From NCBI GenBank assembly GCA_963770645.1, contig CAVYQL010000003.1:310001-374000 (forward strand): a stretch of 64,000 nucleotides of DNA, read 5' to 3'. The notes beneath the pieces are model-generated. The model was not told where the DNA came from. It did no database searches and worked only from the letters and a program-made list of their open reading frames with translations. This document shows positions 35,631-42,956 of the stretch, piece after piece; positions within the stretch are counted from its first letter, which is position 1; each line of letters starts with the position of its first letter. Both the position numbers and the translations under genes were made by a program. Origin of the DNA: Bog-473 sp963770645. Lineage in GTDB: Bacteria > Actinomycetota > Acidimicrobiia > Acidimicrobiales > RAAP-2.

Positions 35631-35833
35631 GTCAGATCACCCCTCGTGCATTCGGCCCGGGCTTCGCGGATGACGGAGGTCTCGCTCTCGATGGTCCCTT
35701 GGACGAACTCCATCAAATCGTGCAGCGATGTAATGCCGCACTTGCGACCAGAGGCAACGGCCTCAACCTGGCCGGCGAATTCCTCTTCCCCGACGTGGTC
35801 GGTGTGCAGGCGGACGACATACGAGACAAGCAT
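35627..35833 (-). CDS. Small protein coupled to the sugar transferase gene
   Basis: 68 residues: VSYVVRLHTDHVGEEEFAGQVEAV followed by SLHDLMEFVQGTIESETS. Soluble and acidic, with no recognised motif. It is likely real because it has normal protein composition and its stop overlaps the ATG of the sugar transferase gene by 4 bp (ATGA). A regulatory or partner role with the transferase is possible; nothing in the sequence establishes it. Confidence 0.6.
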   Translation of the reverse strand: MLVSYVVRLHTDHVGEEEFAGQVEAVASGRKCGITSLHDLMEFVQGTIESETSVIREARAECTRGDLT

Positions 35834-36147
35834 CGGAGTGACCGTACAGAGACAACGTCCGACGGTTGTCCCACGGCGTTCGGGCCCACCGAGAGCGCTC
35901 AGCGACCCTCCGAGGGACGACAGCGGACGGCTCTGGGGATGTTGCCGGGTATTCCCTGGTGAGATAGGGTTTCTCGGGTGAGACAGTGCTCACACCGCCA
36001 TGAGACTAGGGCGGCGTAGCCTGCCTCGGTGCCCCAACACAAGAAATTTTCGAACTCCCTGGACCAGCCCAAGGCTGGACGGTGGCAGGCAGCCCGTCGG
36101 GACGTCTTGCCTCGTGATGCCAGCCAACGCCGGTCTGAGGGTGCGCG
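35834..36147. promoter_or_regulatory. 314-bp divergent promoter region between the sugar transferase and Wzz-like genes
   Basis: This gap must hold promoters for the minus-strand transferase pair and the plus-strand wzz-wzy pair. It contains the TGAGA-bearing stretch TGGTGAGATAGGG then TCTCGGGTGAGACAG (35958-35986), within which TCTC and GAGA arms flank GGGT, and an AT-rich segment AAGAAATTTTCGAAC near 36040-36055. The GGGTGAGACAG element recurs downstream of the wzy-like gene. No coding frame is convincing here. Confidence 0.5.
35975..35990 (+). repeat. Copy 1 of the CGGGTGAGACAGNGCT element
   Basis: CGGGTGAGACAGTGCT here and CGGGTGAGACAGGGCT at 38860-38875 match in 15 of 16 positions. The two copies bracket the wzz-wzy gene pair. 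They may be binding sites for a local regulator such as the SARP-like protein, which normally binds direct repeats; that is only inference. Confidence 0.45.
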
Positions 36148-37302
36148 ATGAGCACTACCACGTCCCACCCGTCGGGTATGTCCGGAGCTGACGAACCGAT
36201 CGAGCTCCTCTTCGACGAGGACGGCCAGCCTCATCTGCTCGATGACGGGCCGCTCGGCGGGGCCAGCTTCGGCGACGACGGCCGTCCTTCGCAGCGGCGC
36301 ATGCACGCCAAGGCGTGGCGCCTCCGCACGGGGGGCCGCTTCGGCCGCTTCCTGCCCCCCTGGTTCCGCCGCCGCGCCTGGCTGCTGGTCGCAGCCGCCC
36401 TCGCCGGCGCCCTCGGTGGCCTCTCCTACGGCATGCTCTCCGCCCCGAAGTACTCGGCTCAGGCGGTGCTTGCCGTGCCCGCCGGCGCAACGGGTTCCAA
36501 CCCTGGGAACGCGCCGAACGCGCAGGCGCTGGCCATCACGTATGCGTCGGTCCTCCAGGCTGACGACACGATCCTCGCGCCGGCAGCGCAGGAGCTCGGC
36601 TTGTCCGTGAACGAGTTGACCGACCACCTGTCGGTGTCGGTGCAGACACAGACGTCCGTCATCGTGTTGCGCTTCACGGCGTCCTCGAGCCAAGAGGCCG
36701 TCCGGGGCGTGAACACCGTCGCCGACGCCATCGTGAACCACAAGATCGCGAGCAGCGTCGTGCCGCACGACACGGTGCAGATCGTGCAGCTGGCGACGTC
36801 CGCCTCGGAGAGCAGCGTGCTGGCGAAGTACGGCCTGCCCGTCGGGCTGTTCCTCGGCCTGATGGTCGGTCTTATCATCGCCCTCATCGCCGAGCGACTC
36901 GACCCCCGGGCAGACGGTGCAAGCGAGGTCGCCGAGGTGTTCGGCCGACCCGTCGCCATGTTGCCGAGCGAGCTCTCCGTCCCCGAATTCGGGCACGCGG
37001 TGCTGAGCGCGGATGGGGCCAAGCACACGATGACACTGGCGCCACTCCGTTGGTGGGACGTGCCGGCGGCGTACTCCATCGAGCGGACCCTCGCCCCGGA
37101 CTACCCCGACACGACGATCTCGGTCAGCCGGGCCCTCGAAGGCGGCATGGCGCACCGGCTCGATGCGAACTCCGAAGTCGTCTTGGTAGTGAGGTCGGGC
37201 GAGCACATGGAGGCCATCGGGGACGCCTTGGAGCGGTTGCGCCTGACGGGCCGCATCCCCGCCTGGATCGCACTCCTTGACCGTGATGACCTCTACGACT
37301 GA
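36148..37302 (+). CDS. Wzz/Kps-like polysaccharide chain-length protein with a kinase-remnant tail
   Basis: 384 residues. A hydrophilic N-terminus of about 75 residues precedes helix 1 (WLLVAAALAGALGGLSYGML), an extracytoplasmic region (KYSAQAVLAV, ALAITYASVLQADDTILAPAAQELG, VSVQTQTSVIVLRFTAS) and helix 2 (GLPVGLFLGLMVGLIIALIAERLDPR). The cytoplasmic part keeps VVLVVRSGEHMEAIGDALERLR, which resembles the last strand-helix unit of bacterial tyrosine kinases, but I see no Walker A or A' motif and no Tyr-rich tail. It should control polymer length with the Wzy-like protein encoded next, whose start lies within this gene's 3' end. Confidence 0.8.
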   Translation: MSTTTSHPSGMSGADEPIELLFDEDGQPHLLDDGPLGGASFGDDGRPSQRRMHAKAWRLRTGGRFGRFLPPWFRRRAWLLVAAALAGALGGLSYGMLSAPKYSAQAVLAVPAGATGSNPGNAPNAQALAITYASVLQADDTILAPAAQELGLSVNELTDHLSVSVQTQTSVIVLRFTASSSQEAVRGVNTVADAIVNHKIASSVVPHDTVQIVQLATSASESSVLAKYGLPVGLFLGLMVGLIIALIAERLDPRADGASEVAEVFGRPVAMLPSELSVPEFGHAVLSADGAKHTMTLAPLRWWDVPAAYSIERTLAPDYPDTTISVSRALEGGMAHRLDANSEVVLVVRSGEHMEAIGDALERLRLTGRIPAWIALLDRDDLYD

Positions 37303-38839
37303 GGCCGGTTACCCGCTCACGTCCATAAGCCTCCCGACGAAGGTCCGCTGTTCGGGCCTGAGTCAGCGCGGCTGGCGCGGTGGGCTCAGGACGAACGGCG
37401 CGCTGCTCTTGAGCGCCGTGCTGTTCTCGGCCGTTGCCGCCGCCCTGGGCGTCCACAACATCCGCTACGGCATCGGCTTCGTCCTGTGTCTCGGACTGGT
37501 GAGCGCCGTCCTCGCGTGGCCCGTCGTGGGCGGTCTCGTGCTGATCGCTGCGGTGCCGCCGCTGTCGGGGCTCGAACCGGGCCTCATCACCCCGAACGTC
37601 CGCCTCTCCGAGGCACTGATCGGGGTCATCGGCCTCACGGTGATCCTCGGCACGCGCAGGGTGGCCGCGGTCAAATGGGGCGTCCTCGAATGGCTGCTGC
37701 TGGCCTACGGTCTCCTCTGGGCGCTCTTGGCCGCCTACGACTCCATCTCCCTCGGCCAGCATCTCAGCCTGTCCGCCTGGGGCAGCGTCATCGGCCAGCT
37801 CCAGTTCTTCGTGCTCTACCGCGCCGTGCGCCTGACCTTGCGCACGCCGAAGCAGCGTCGCCTCGGCCTCGTTGTCCTGATCGTCGTCACCGTGCCCATT
37901 GCGCTCCTGGCCATGATGCAGGAGGCGGGCATCGGCGGCCTGCGGTACTCGCTTGCCAACATCACGGGCAACACGAGCCCCGTGGGCATGTCCGGCATCG
38001 TCCGGGCCACCGGCCCGTTCGGGAACTGGGCAGCCCTCGCCGGGTACTTCTTCCCGATCCTCCTGGTCGTCATCGCCCTGGCGCTGGCCGGGCAGATCAA
38101 GCGCTATCGCCGTACCGCTCTCGTCGTCGGTGGCCTCATGGTCATCGGGATCCTTTTGACCGCGGAGCTCTCGGTGATCATCTGCCTGGTCGTCGGCGTG
38201 TTCGTCCTCTCCGTCCAATACGGGCGCTTCCGCAAGATGATGGTGTGGTTCTTCGTCGCGGCCGCCGTCTCGCTCATCGTCGTCGGTCCCGTCATCGGCA
38301 ACCGCCTGACCAACCAGTTCGGGAGCGTCGCCGGGTCGAGCAAGAGCTCCCTCGAGCCGCAGACGGTCTCCTTCCGTACCGATGTCTGGACGCAGCAGTA
38401 CCTGCCGGCCGTGGCGCAGCGCCCGCTCGACGGGTACGGGCTCCAGCTCCCGGCCACCATCTCGTGGCCCTACCCCGAATCGCAGTACATCGGGCTGCTG
38501 ATCGAGGGTGGCTACCCCCTGCTCATCATGTATCTGTGTTTGCTGTGGGGAGCTTTCGACCTGGCGAGGAAGGCGGCACGCGTCCGCGGCCCCGTCGAAC
38601 AGGCGGTGGGCCGCTCCCTCGTCGTGTGCGTCGTCAGCCTCCTGCTCCTCGGAGTGACCTGGCCCTTCGTCAGCAACGGCGGACTCCCCCAAGTCCTGTG
38701 GTGCCTCTTCGCACTCTGTGGCGCGGTCGGCGGTCGTCTTGACAAGACGGAGCCGGCGTTGGAGCAGCCTGACGCGGCCCTCATCGCCGCGCCGGTCGAC
38801 GCCGGGACCAAACCGGCGGCCGGCCCTTCGATGATCTGA
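37286..38839 (+). CDS. Wzy/O-antigen ligase-like polysaccharide polymerase
   Basis: About 517 residues from ATG 37286 (GTG 37283 and TTG 37277 are alternatives), overlapping the wzz-like gene by 17 bp. Roughly 11 or 12 membrane segments flank a periplasmic loop with FGNWAALAGYFFPILL upstream and, after GNRLTNQF, SFRTDVWTQQYLPAVAQRPLDGYGLQLP, the R....W......i...P..G.G signature of the Wzy_C/WaaL family. It would join lipid-linked repeat units outside the membrane. The wzz-wzy pair stands alone on the plus strand, divergent from the sugar transferase. Confidence 0.85.
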   Translation: MTSTTEAGYPLTSISLPTKVRCSGLSQRGWRGGLRTNGALLLSAVLFSAVAAALGVHNIRYGIGFVLCLGLVSAVLAWPVVGGLVLIAAVPPLSGLEPGLITPNVRLSEALIGVIGLTVILGTRRVAAVKWGVLEWLLLAYGLLWALLAAYDSISLGQHLSLSAWGSVIGQLQFFVLYRAVRLTLRTPKQRRLGLVVLIVVTVPIALLAMMQEAGIGGLRYSLANITGNTSPVGMSGIVRATGPFGNWAALAGYFFPILLVVIALALAGQIKRYRRTALVVGGLMVIGILLTAELSVIICLVVGVFVLSVQYGRFRKMMVWFFVAAAVSLIVVGPVIGNRLTNQFGSVAGSSKSSLEPQTVSFRTDVWTQQYLPAVAQRPLDGYGLQLPATISWPYPESQYIGLLIEGGYPLLIMYLCLLWGAFDLARKAARVRGPVEQAVGRSLVVCVVSLLLLGVTWPFVSNGGLPQVLWCLFALCGAVGGRLDKTEPALEQPDAALIAAPVDAGTKPAAGPSMI

Positions 38840-38859
38840 GCCGCCGGTCTCGCGAGACA

Positions 38860-38875
38860 CGGGTGAGACAGGGCT
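38860..38875 (+). repeat. Copy 2 of the CGGGTGAGACAGNGCT element, beside a perfect palindrome
   Basis: CGGGTGAGACAGGGCT lies 20 bp after the wzy-like stop. Immediately before it is a perfect 12-bp palindrome GTCTCGCGAGAC (38847-38858). The gap to the convergent GH26-like gene (38840-39084) holds no coding frame. The site could be an operator, a terminator part, or chance. Confidence 0.4.
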
Positions 38876-39084
38876 TCCGTACCGTGTGCCACAGATCGGA
38901 CTCCGCGTCGGAATCACATATCGCTGCGGCTCCGTACCGCGCGCACCGCAACCGAAGGTGCGCAGTGGCGGCGCCGCCCGGATCGGGGGCCGTGGTCGTG
39001 TTTAGCCAAGCCCGCGGCCACGGCTCCCGCCTTCTCTTTCGTCAGCCGCCCACTCGATTCCCGCCGATGCCCTTCGCCCGCCCC

Positions 39085-41151
39085 CTAGCCGAAGTCGGCG
39101 CGAAGAGCCGTCGCCGCGTTGGGGTTCGAGCCCTGGTCGATGCTGCTCGACCCGTAGTCCCAGAAGGTCGCCTCGGCCACGTTGTGCGTGGCGAACCACT
39201 GCGCTGAGAGGTTGATGAACTGGGCGTCGTCGCCGCCACAGACCTGGGTGTTCGAGGCGCTGACGGCCTGGCCCGAGGCCGAGCAGGTGCCCCAGCCGAG
39301 CCCCCACTCGGGGAAGACCATCGGCTTGTCGTTCTGCGCGGCGAAGCTGGCCAGCCAGTTCAGGCCATAGGTCTGGGTCTCCATGTCGGAGAACTCGGTG
39401 GGCATGCCGGGGTAGCTCGCCCATTCCACGTCGTAGACGTCGAGGCCGACGTAGTCGACGTAGGAGTTGCCCGGGTAGTAGTCGGCCAGGTTGCCCACGG
39501 AGAGGTCGCCACGGGTCGGGTTCCACTCAAAGGTGAAGCTCTGTCCTGAGACCGAGCGCATGGCGCTGACGACTTGTTGGAAGGCGCCGACGAAGGCCGA
39601 CGCGCAGCCACCGGCGGACCAGGGGAACCACCCGCCGTTGAACTCCCACCCCAAGCGGATGACGGAGCTGCCGAAGCCGGCGGCGACCATGTTGTGCGCG
39701 ACCGTCACGAAGTCACTGTTGAAGTCGCCGGCGGCCTCTTGGGTGAGCCCGTAGCAGCTCCCGCCCGCCGTACTCGGGTTCGAGTTGGGCGAGTAGCTGC
39801 CGGGCAGCATGTCGACGCCCCAGATCATCTTGAAGCCCTTGCCGGCCCACGCGCTGTAGGGCCAGCCCGATTGCGTGATGGTCGACCAGCTGGTGCCGTC
39901 GAGGAAGTCCATGGCGTACTCGGGCTTGGCACCCACGCTGGCCGTGAAGTCGGACACCGTCTGGGGGTCGCCGCCGCCGCCGTAGACCCCGAGGGCCACA
40001 CCGCTCGGTGAGCCCGACGAGCCGCTGCTCCCCGCCTGCGTCGTGGTGGTCGTCGACGCTGTCGTCGTGGTGGTCGTCGGGGGCTCCGTCGTCGACGTCG
40101 TCGTCGTCGGGGGCTCTGTCGTCGACGTCGTCGTGGTTGACCGTGGCGACGTCGTCGTGGTCGTCGAGGCGGGCGGTGACGTGGTCGACGTCGTGGTTGC
40201 GTTCCCTGTGGAGGTGGTCGCGGAGCCCTCTTGCCACGCCGGGTCCGCCGGCCCGAACCACTGTGCCGACTCGTTCGTCTCGATCACCTGGTAGCCGGGC
40301 TCTGTCGCGTTCGCTTCCAACCCCGACGCGGAGGCGCCCGAGCCGCCCAGCGATCCATAGAAGGCCGCATCGCCGTAGCTGAACACCCCTCCGTCAGAGG
40401 CCACGAGCCAGTAGCCCGCCCCGTCGGGTGACGAAGTCATGGCAACGATCGGGCTGTCGAGTTGCAGCGAGCCCGTGGACCCGTAGAAGCGTGCGTCGCC
40501 GAAGCTGAAGATGCCGCCGTCCGATGCGACCATCCAGTAGCCCCCGCCGTCGGGTGTCGACGCCATCCCGACGATCGGCTTGTTGAGGTGGAGCCCGCCG
40601 GTCGACCCGTAGAAGTGGGCGTCGCCGAAGCTGAAGATGCCGCCGTCGGATGCGACCAACCAGTAACCCCCTCCGTCGGGTGTCGGCGCCATCCCGACGA
40701 TTGGCTTGTTGAGGTGGAACCCGCCCGTCGACCCGTAGAAGTGGGCGTCACCGAAGCTGAAGATTCCGCCGTCGGATGCGACCAGCCAGTAACCCCCTCC
40801 GTCAGGTGTTGCCGCCATCCCCACGATCGGCTCGTTGAGTCTCATGCCGGTGAGTGAGCCATGGCTCGTCGCGCCATCGAGCGCAGAAACATCGCCAGCC
40901 AGGTCGGTCATCCAGTAGCCGCCAGCAGTATCAGCAGCAAAGTAGGTGCCACTGCCGTACCAACTCGGCGCCGCCACCGGGGTGGCGAAGGCCGGCGCGC
41001 TGGTCTCCAGCCCGCAAGTCAGGCCCGCCGCGACAATGCTGACGCCGAGCGCAACGATCTGGACCGCCCGGAAGGCCTTCGAGCGTCGGCGGCGCCCAGA
41101 ATCTTCAACGGCACTTCCGCTCTTGCTCTCGCTGCTTCCGGCATCCTGCAC
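39085..41151 (-). CDS. Secreted GH26-like glycanase with N-terminal 42-residue repeat domain and Thr-rich linker
   Basis: 688 residues. One hydrophobic signal/anchor helix (about 26-48) is followed by five 42-residue repeats (about 75-270; three near-perfect copies with DGGGYWLVASDGGIFSFGDA), probably a beta-propeller-like fold. A linker of about 60 residues made almost wholly of Thr, Ser and Pro follows (311-372), then the catalytic-type domain (about 384-688). There VIRLGWEFNGGWFPW supplies the putative acid Glu503 and PMVFPEWGLGW the putative nucleophile Glu615, as in GH26 mannanase/lichenase-type enzymes. Acts outside the cell on beta-linked glycan, perhaps the polymer made here. A paralogue lies directly upstream at 41441-42538. 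Confidence 0.75.
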   Translation of the reverse strand: MQDAGSSESKSGSAVEDSGRRRRSKAFRAVQIVALGVSIVAAGLTCGLETSAPAFATPVAAPSWYGSGTYFAADTAGGYWMTDLAGDVSALDGATSHGSLTGMRLNEPIVGMAATPDGGGYWLVASDGGIFSFGDAHFYGSTGGFHLNKPIVGMAPTPDGGGYWLVASDGGIFSFGDAHFYGSTGGLHLNKPIVGMASTPDGGGYWMVASDGGIFSFGDARFYGSTGSLQLDSPIVAMTSSPDGAGYWLVASDGGVFSYGDAAFYGSLGGSGASASGLEANATEPGYQVIETNESAQWFGPADPAWQEGSATTSTGNATTTSTTSPPASTTTTTSPRSTTTTSTTEPPTTTTSTTEPPTTTTTTASTTTTTQAGSSGSSGSPSGVALGVYGGGGDPQTVSDFTASVGAKPEYAMDFLDGTSWSTITQSGWPYSAWAGKGFKMIWGVDMLPGSYSPNSNPSTAGGSCYGLTQEAAGDFNSDFVTVAHNMVAAGFGSSVIRLGWEFNGGWFPWSAGGCASAFVGAFQQVVSAMRSVSGQSFTFEWNPTRGDLSVGNLADYYPGNSYVDYVGLDVYDVEWASYPGMPTEFSDMETQTYGLNWLASFAAQNDKPMVFPEWGLGWGTCSASGQAVSASNTQVCGGDDAQFINLSAQWFATHNVAEATFWDYGSSSIDQGSNPNAATALRADFG
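40036..40221 (-). repeat. Thr/Ser-rich linker-encoding low-complexity DNA
   Basis: Repeated ACC/ACG/TCG codons encode runs of Thr with EPP spacers (TTTSTTEPPTTTT twice). The linker joins the propeller-like repeats to the GH26-like domain and is probably extended and glycosylated. A similar tract ends the secreted protein at 24075-25605. Confidence 0.8.
40342..40929 (-). repeat. Five 126-bp repeats encoding 42-residue DGGGYW units
   Basis: Residues about 117-158, 159-200 and 201-242 are near-identical; the unit before (75-116) and the partial one after (243-270) are divergent. Each carries GYW.VASDGG..F.FGDA.FYGS. The high DNA identity between units indicates recent duplication or gene conversion and may cause assembly collapse. 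Confidence 0.85.
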
Positions 41152-41440
41152 GTCAGCCCCCGATCGCGCGAAACGGACTCATGCCGGTTAGGTCGGAGCC
41201 TGAAACGGAGGACTTGAACGGATCGGAGGTGCGGCCGAATCAACGTTTGCGCGCGCCCATGTCAACGATCAGACAATGCGCGGCGCCCACCTTCGGGTTC
41301 GCGAGTGTCACACCGGTGGCGTGTGCGTGCATTGTGAATGCAGAGTTGTGAAGCCTCAGTGCCTCCGTTGACTTTGCGCAGGTCTCGCAACGGCCATCGC
41401 ACCTGTCGCCACCTTCGGCCAGCGACGCTGGATGACGTCG
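41152..41440. other. Intergenic DNA between the two GH26-like genes
   Basis: 289 bp with no convincing coding frame. It lies downstream of the 41441-42538 gene and upstream of the 39085-41151 gene on the same strand, so a promoter for the latter is expected here. I see no clear -35/-10 pair or hairpin terminator. Confidence 0.4.
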
Positions 41441-42538
41441 CTACTGGTGCGCCAATCGAGACGTCGTGGTACCGATGGTCCCGAACGCGAGTCGCACCGA
41501 TTGGTTTCTCGTTCCGGCGACGCTGCTCGATCCGAAGTCCCAATACGTCGCTTCAAAGACCCTGTGTGTCGCGAACCATCGCGTCATGTCGGTGATGAAG
41601 ACGCTGTTGTCGCCTCCACCGACCGCCCCCGAACCTGTCACCGCGGCACCGTTGTTCGACTGGCCCCACCCGAGGCCCCACTCGGGAAACACCATCGGCT
41701 TGTTGTGCTGCTTCGAGAACGCGGCCAGCCAGTCCAGGCCGTAGGGGCCTGCTTCGATGTGAGAGAACTCCGCTTTCGCACCGGGGTAGCTCTGCCATTC
41801 GACGTCGAACACGTCCAGACCGACATAGTCCACGTACTTGTTGCCGGGATAGAACGCGGCGAGGTTGCCCGCGCCGAGGTCACCGCGGCTCGGGTTCCAT
41901 TCGAAGGTGAAATCGGCACCGGGCACCGAGCGCATCGTCGTGACGATCTGGCGCCAGTAGGCGACGAACTGCCCGGCATGCCCACTTGCCCCCCAGGGGA
42001 ACCAGATCCCGTTGAACTCCCACCCCAGGCGGATGATGGAACTCCCCTGCCCGGCCGCGACCATGGCGCGAGCGAGGGTGGCGAAGTACTGGTTGTACGC
42101 GCCCGTCGCGCCCATCCTCAGCGACGACCCACCCTTGTTCGGCAGCATCGGGACGCCCCAGACCATGGAGTAACCCTTTCCGAACCACGAGGCCAGGACG
42201 CTCTGAGGGTGCTCGATCGTCGACCAGCTGGTCCCCACGAAGAAGTCCATCGCGTAGGTGACGGGCCGATTGGATCCCCGCGCGAACGTGCTCACGCCGC
42301 CCACGTCGCCCGGGCCCGCGTACACGCCCAATGCATACGGCGGGGCGGCTGGCGTCTGGCTCGCTCGGCTCTTCTGGCTCGTGTCGCTCCCCGGGGTCGT
42401 CTGGGCACGCTGTGGCGAGGCGGACGCCTCACCTCCGGGGACGAGGACGGCGGCGGCGCAGAGGGCGACAAGCGCGAGGGAGCCCAGCCAGCATCTGCTG
42501 CGATTCGGGTTCTGCTCCGTCATTTCGACTGTCGTCAC
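41441..42538 (-). CDS. Secreted GH26-like glycanase, single-domain paralogue
   Basis: 365 residues. A signal peptide (CWLGSLALVALCAAAVLVPGGEASA, about 16-40) and a short Ser/Thr linker lead to a domain closely similar to the C-terminal part of the neighbouring 39085-41151 protein: YALGVYAGPGDVGG, MDFFVGTSWSTI, IIRLGWEFNGIWFPWG (putative acid Glu174), DYVGLDVFDVEWQSYPG and KPMVFPEWGLGWG (putative nucleophile Glu286). It lacks the repeat domain and long linker. ATG 42523 is an alternative start. Side-by-side paralogues suggest a tandem duplication with a domain added to one copy; both would be exported and may process the local exopolysaccharide. Confidence 0.75.
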   Translation of the reverse strand: MTTVEMTEQNPNRSRCWLGSLALVALCAAAVLVPGGEASASPQRAQTTPGSDTSQKSRASQTPAAPPYALGVYAGPGDVGGVSTFARGSNRPVTYAMDFFVGTSWSTIEHPQSVLASWFGKGYSMVWGVPMLPNKGGSSLRMGATGAYNQYFATLARAMVAAGQGSSIIRLGWEFNGIWFPWGASGHAGQFVAYWRQIVTTMRSVPGADFTFEWNPSRGDLGAGNLAAFYPGNKYVDYVGLDVFDVEWQSYPGAKAEFSHIEAGPYGLDWLAAFSKQHNKPMVFPEWGLGWGQSNNGAAVTGSGAVGGGDNSVFITDMTRWFATHRVFEATYWDFGSSSVAGTRNQSVRLAFGTIGTTTSRLAHQ

Positions 42539-42956
42539 CGCCTAAGGGTGAATTCACTCTACGTACTGGCACTTTGCGAGCGGAGGCACCCCCACCTAGA
42601 AACGGCCGATACCGCCACAACGAGGTCCCAATTCCCGAACTCGGTCGGCTCTCGGCCTCGAGCGCAAGTCGTCGATGAGGGAGCGCCCCGTCAGTTGTCC
42701 CGGGTCAGCGCGGGGCGGAGCAACTCTCCGGCAGCAGTCGCGGACCGCCCTCGAGCGGATTCCCACCCTCGCTTCGCACCTGACGTCGCACCGGGTTTCC
42801 AGCCGGTAACCAGCGGGTAGCTGCCTCGACGAGGGTGTGATCGCACTGTGATCGCACCCTCGGTAGGACGGAGCGACCCATCGTGGTCGCGCCTGGTCCC
42901 GCATGCCACACTGTGAGTTTCCCCGCCCCCCCCGACGATTGGAGCCGTTCGGTCAC
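42539..42956. other. 418-bp intergenic region before the fab operon
   Basis: It separates the minus-strand GH26-like gene from the plus-strand fab operon, so it must hold both promoters. A perfect 10-bp palindrome GTGAATTCAC (42548-42557) lies 10 bp upstream of the GH26-like start, and a longer palindrome (42830-42862) lies nearer fabD. No coding frame is supported. Confidence 0.5.
42830..42862. promoter_or_regulatory. Imperfect 13-bp inverted repeat upstream of fabD (operator candidate)
   Basis: CGAGGGTGTGATC (42830-42842) and GATCGCACCCTCG (42850-42862) are complementary in 12 of 13 positions around a 7-bp centre, about 95 bp before the fabD start. A palindrome of this size is typical of a dimeric repressor or activator site; fatty-acid regulators bind such sites ahead of fab operons, but the protein here is unknown. 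There is no T-run, which argues against a terminator. Confidence 0.5.

Noticed and set aside
40036..40221. CRISPR-like or VNTR array
   Set aside because: The repetition is codon-level Thr/Ser/Pro low complexity inside a coding region, with no spacer structure.
23846..42956. Genomic island inserted at tRNA-Leu
   Set aside because: The block after the tRNA looks accessory, but I found no integrase and no second copy of the tRNA 3' end; only a 10-base chance match near 39123.
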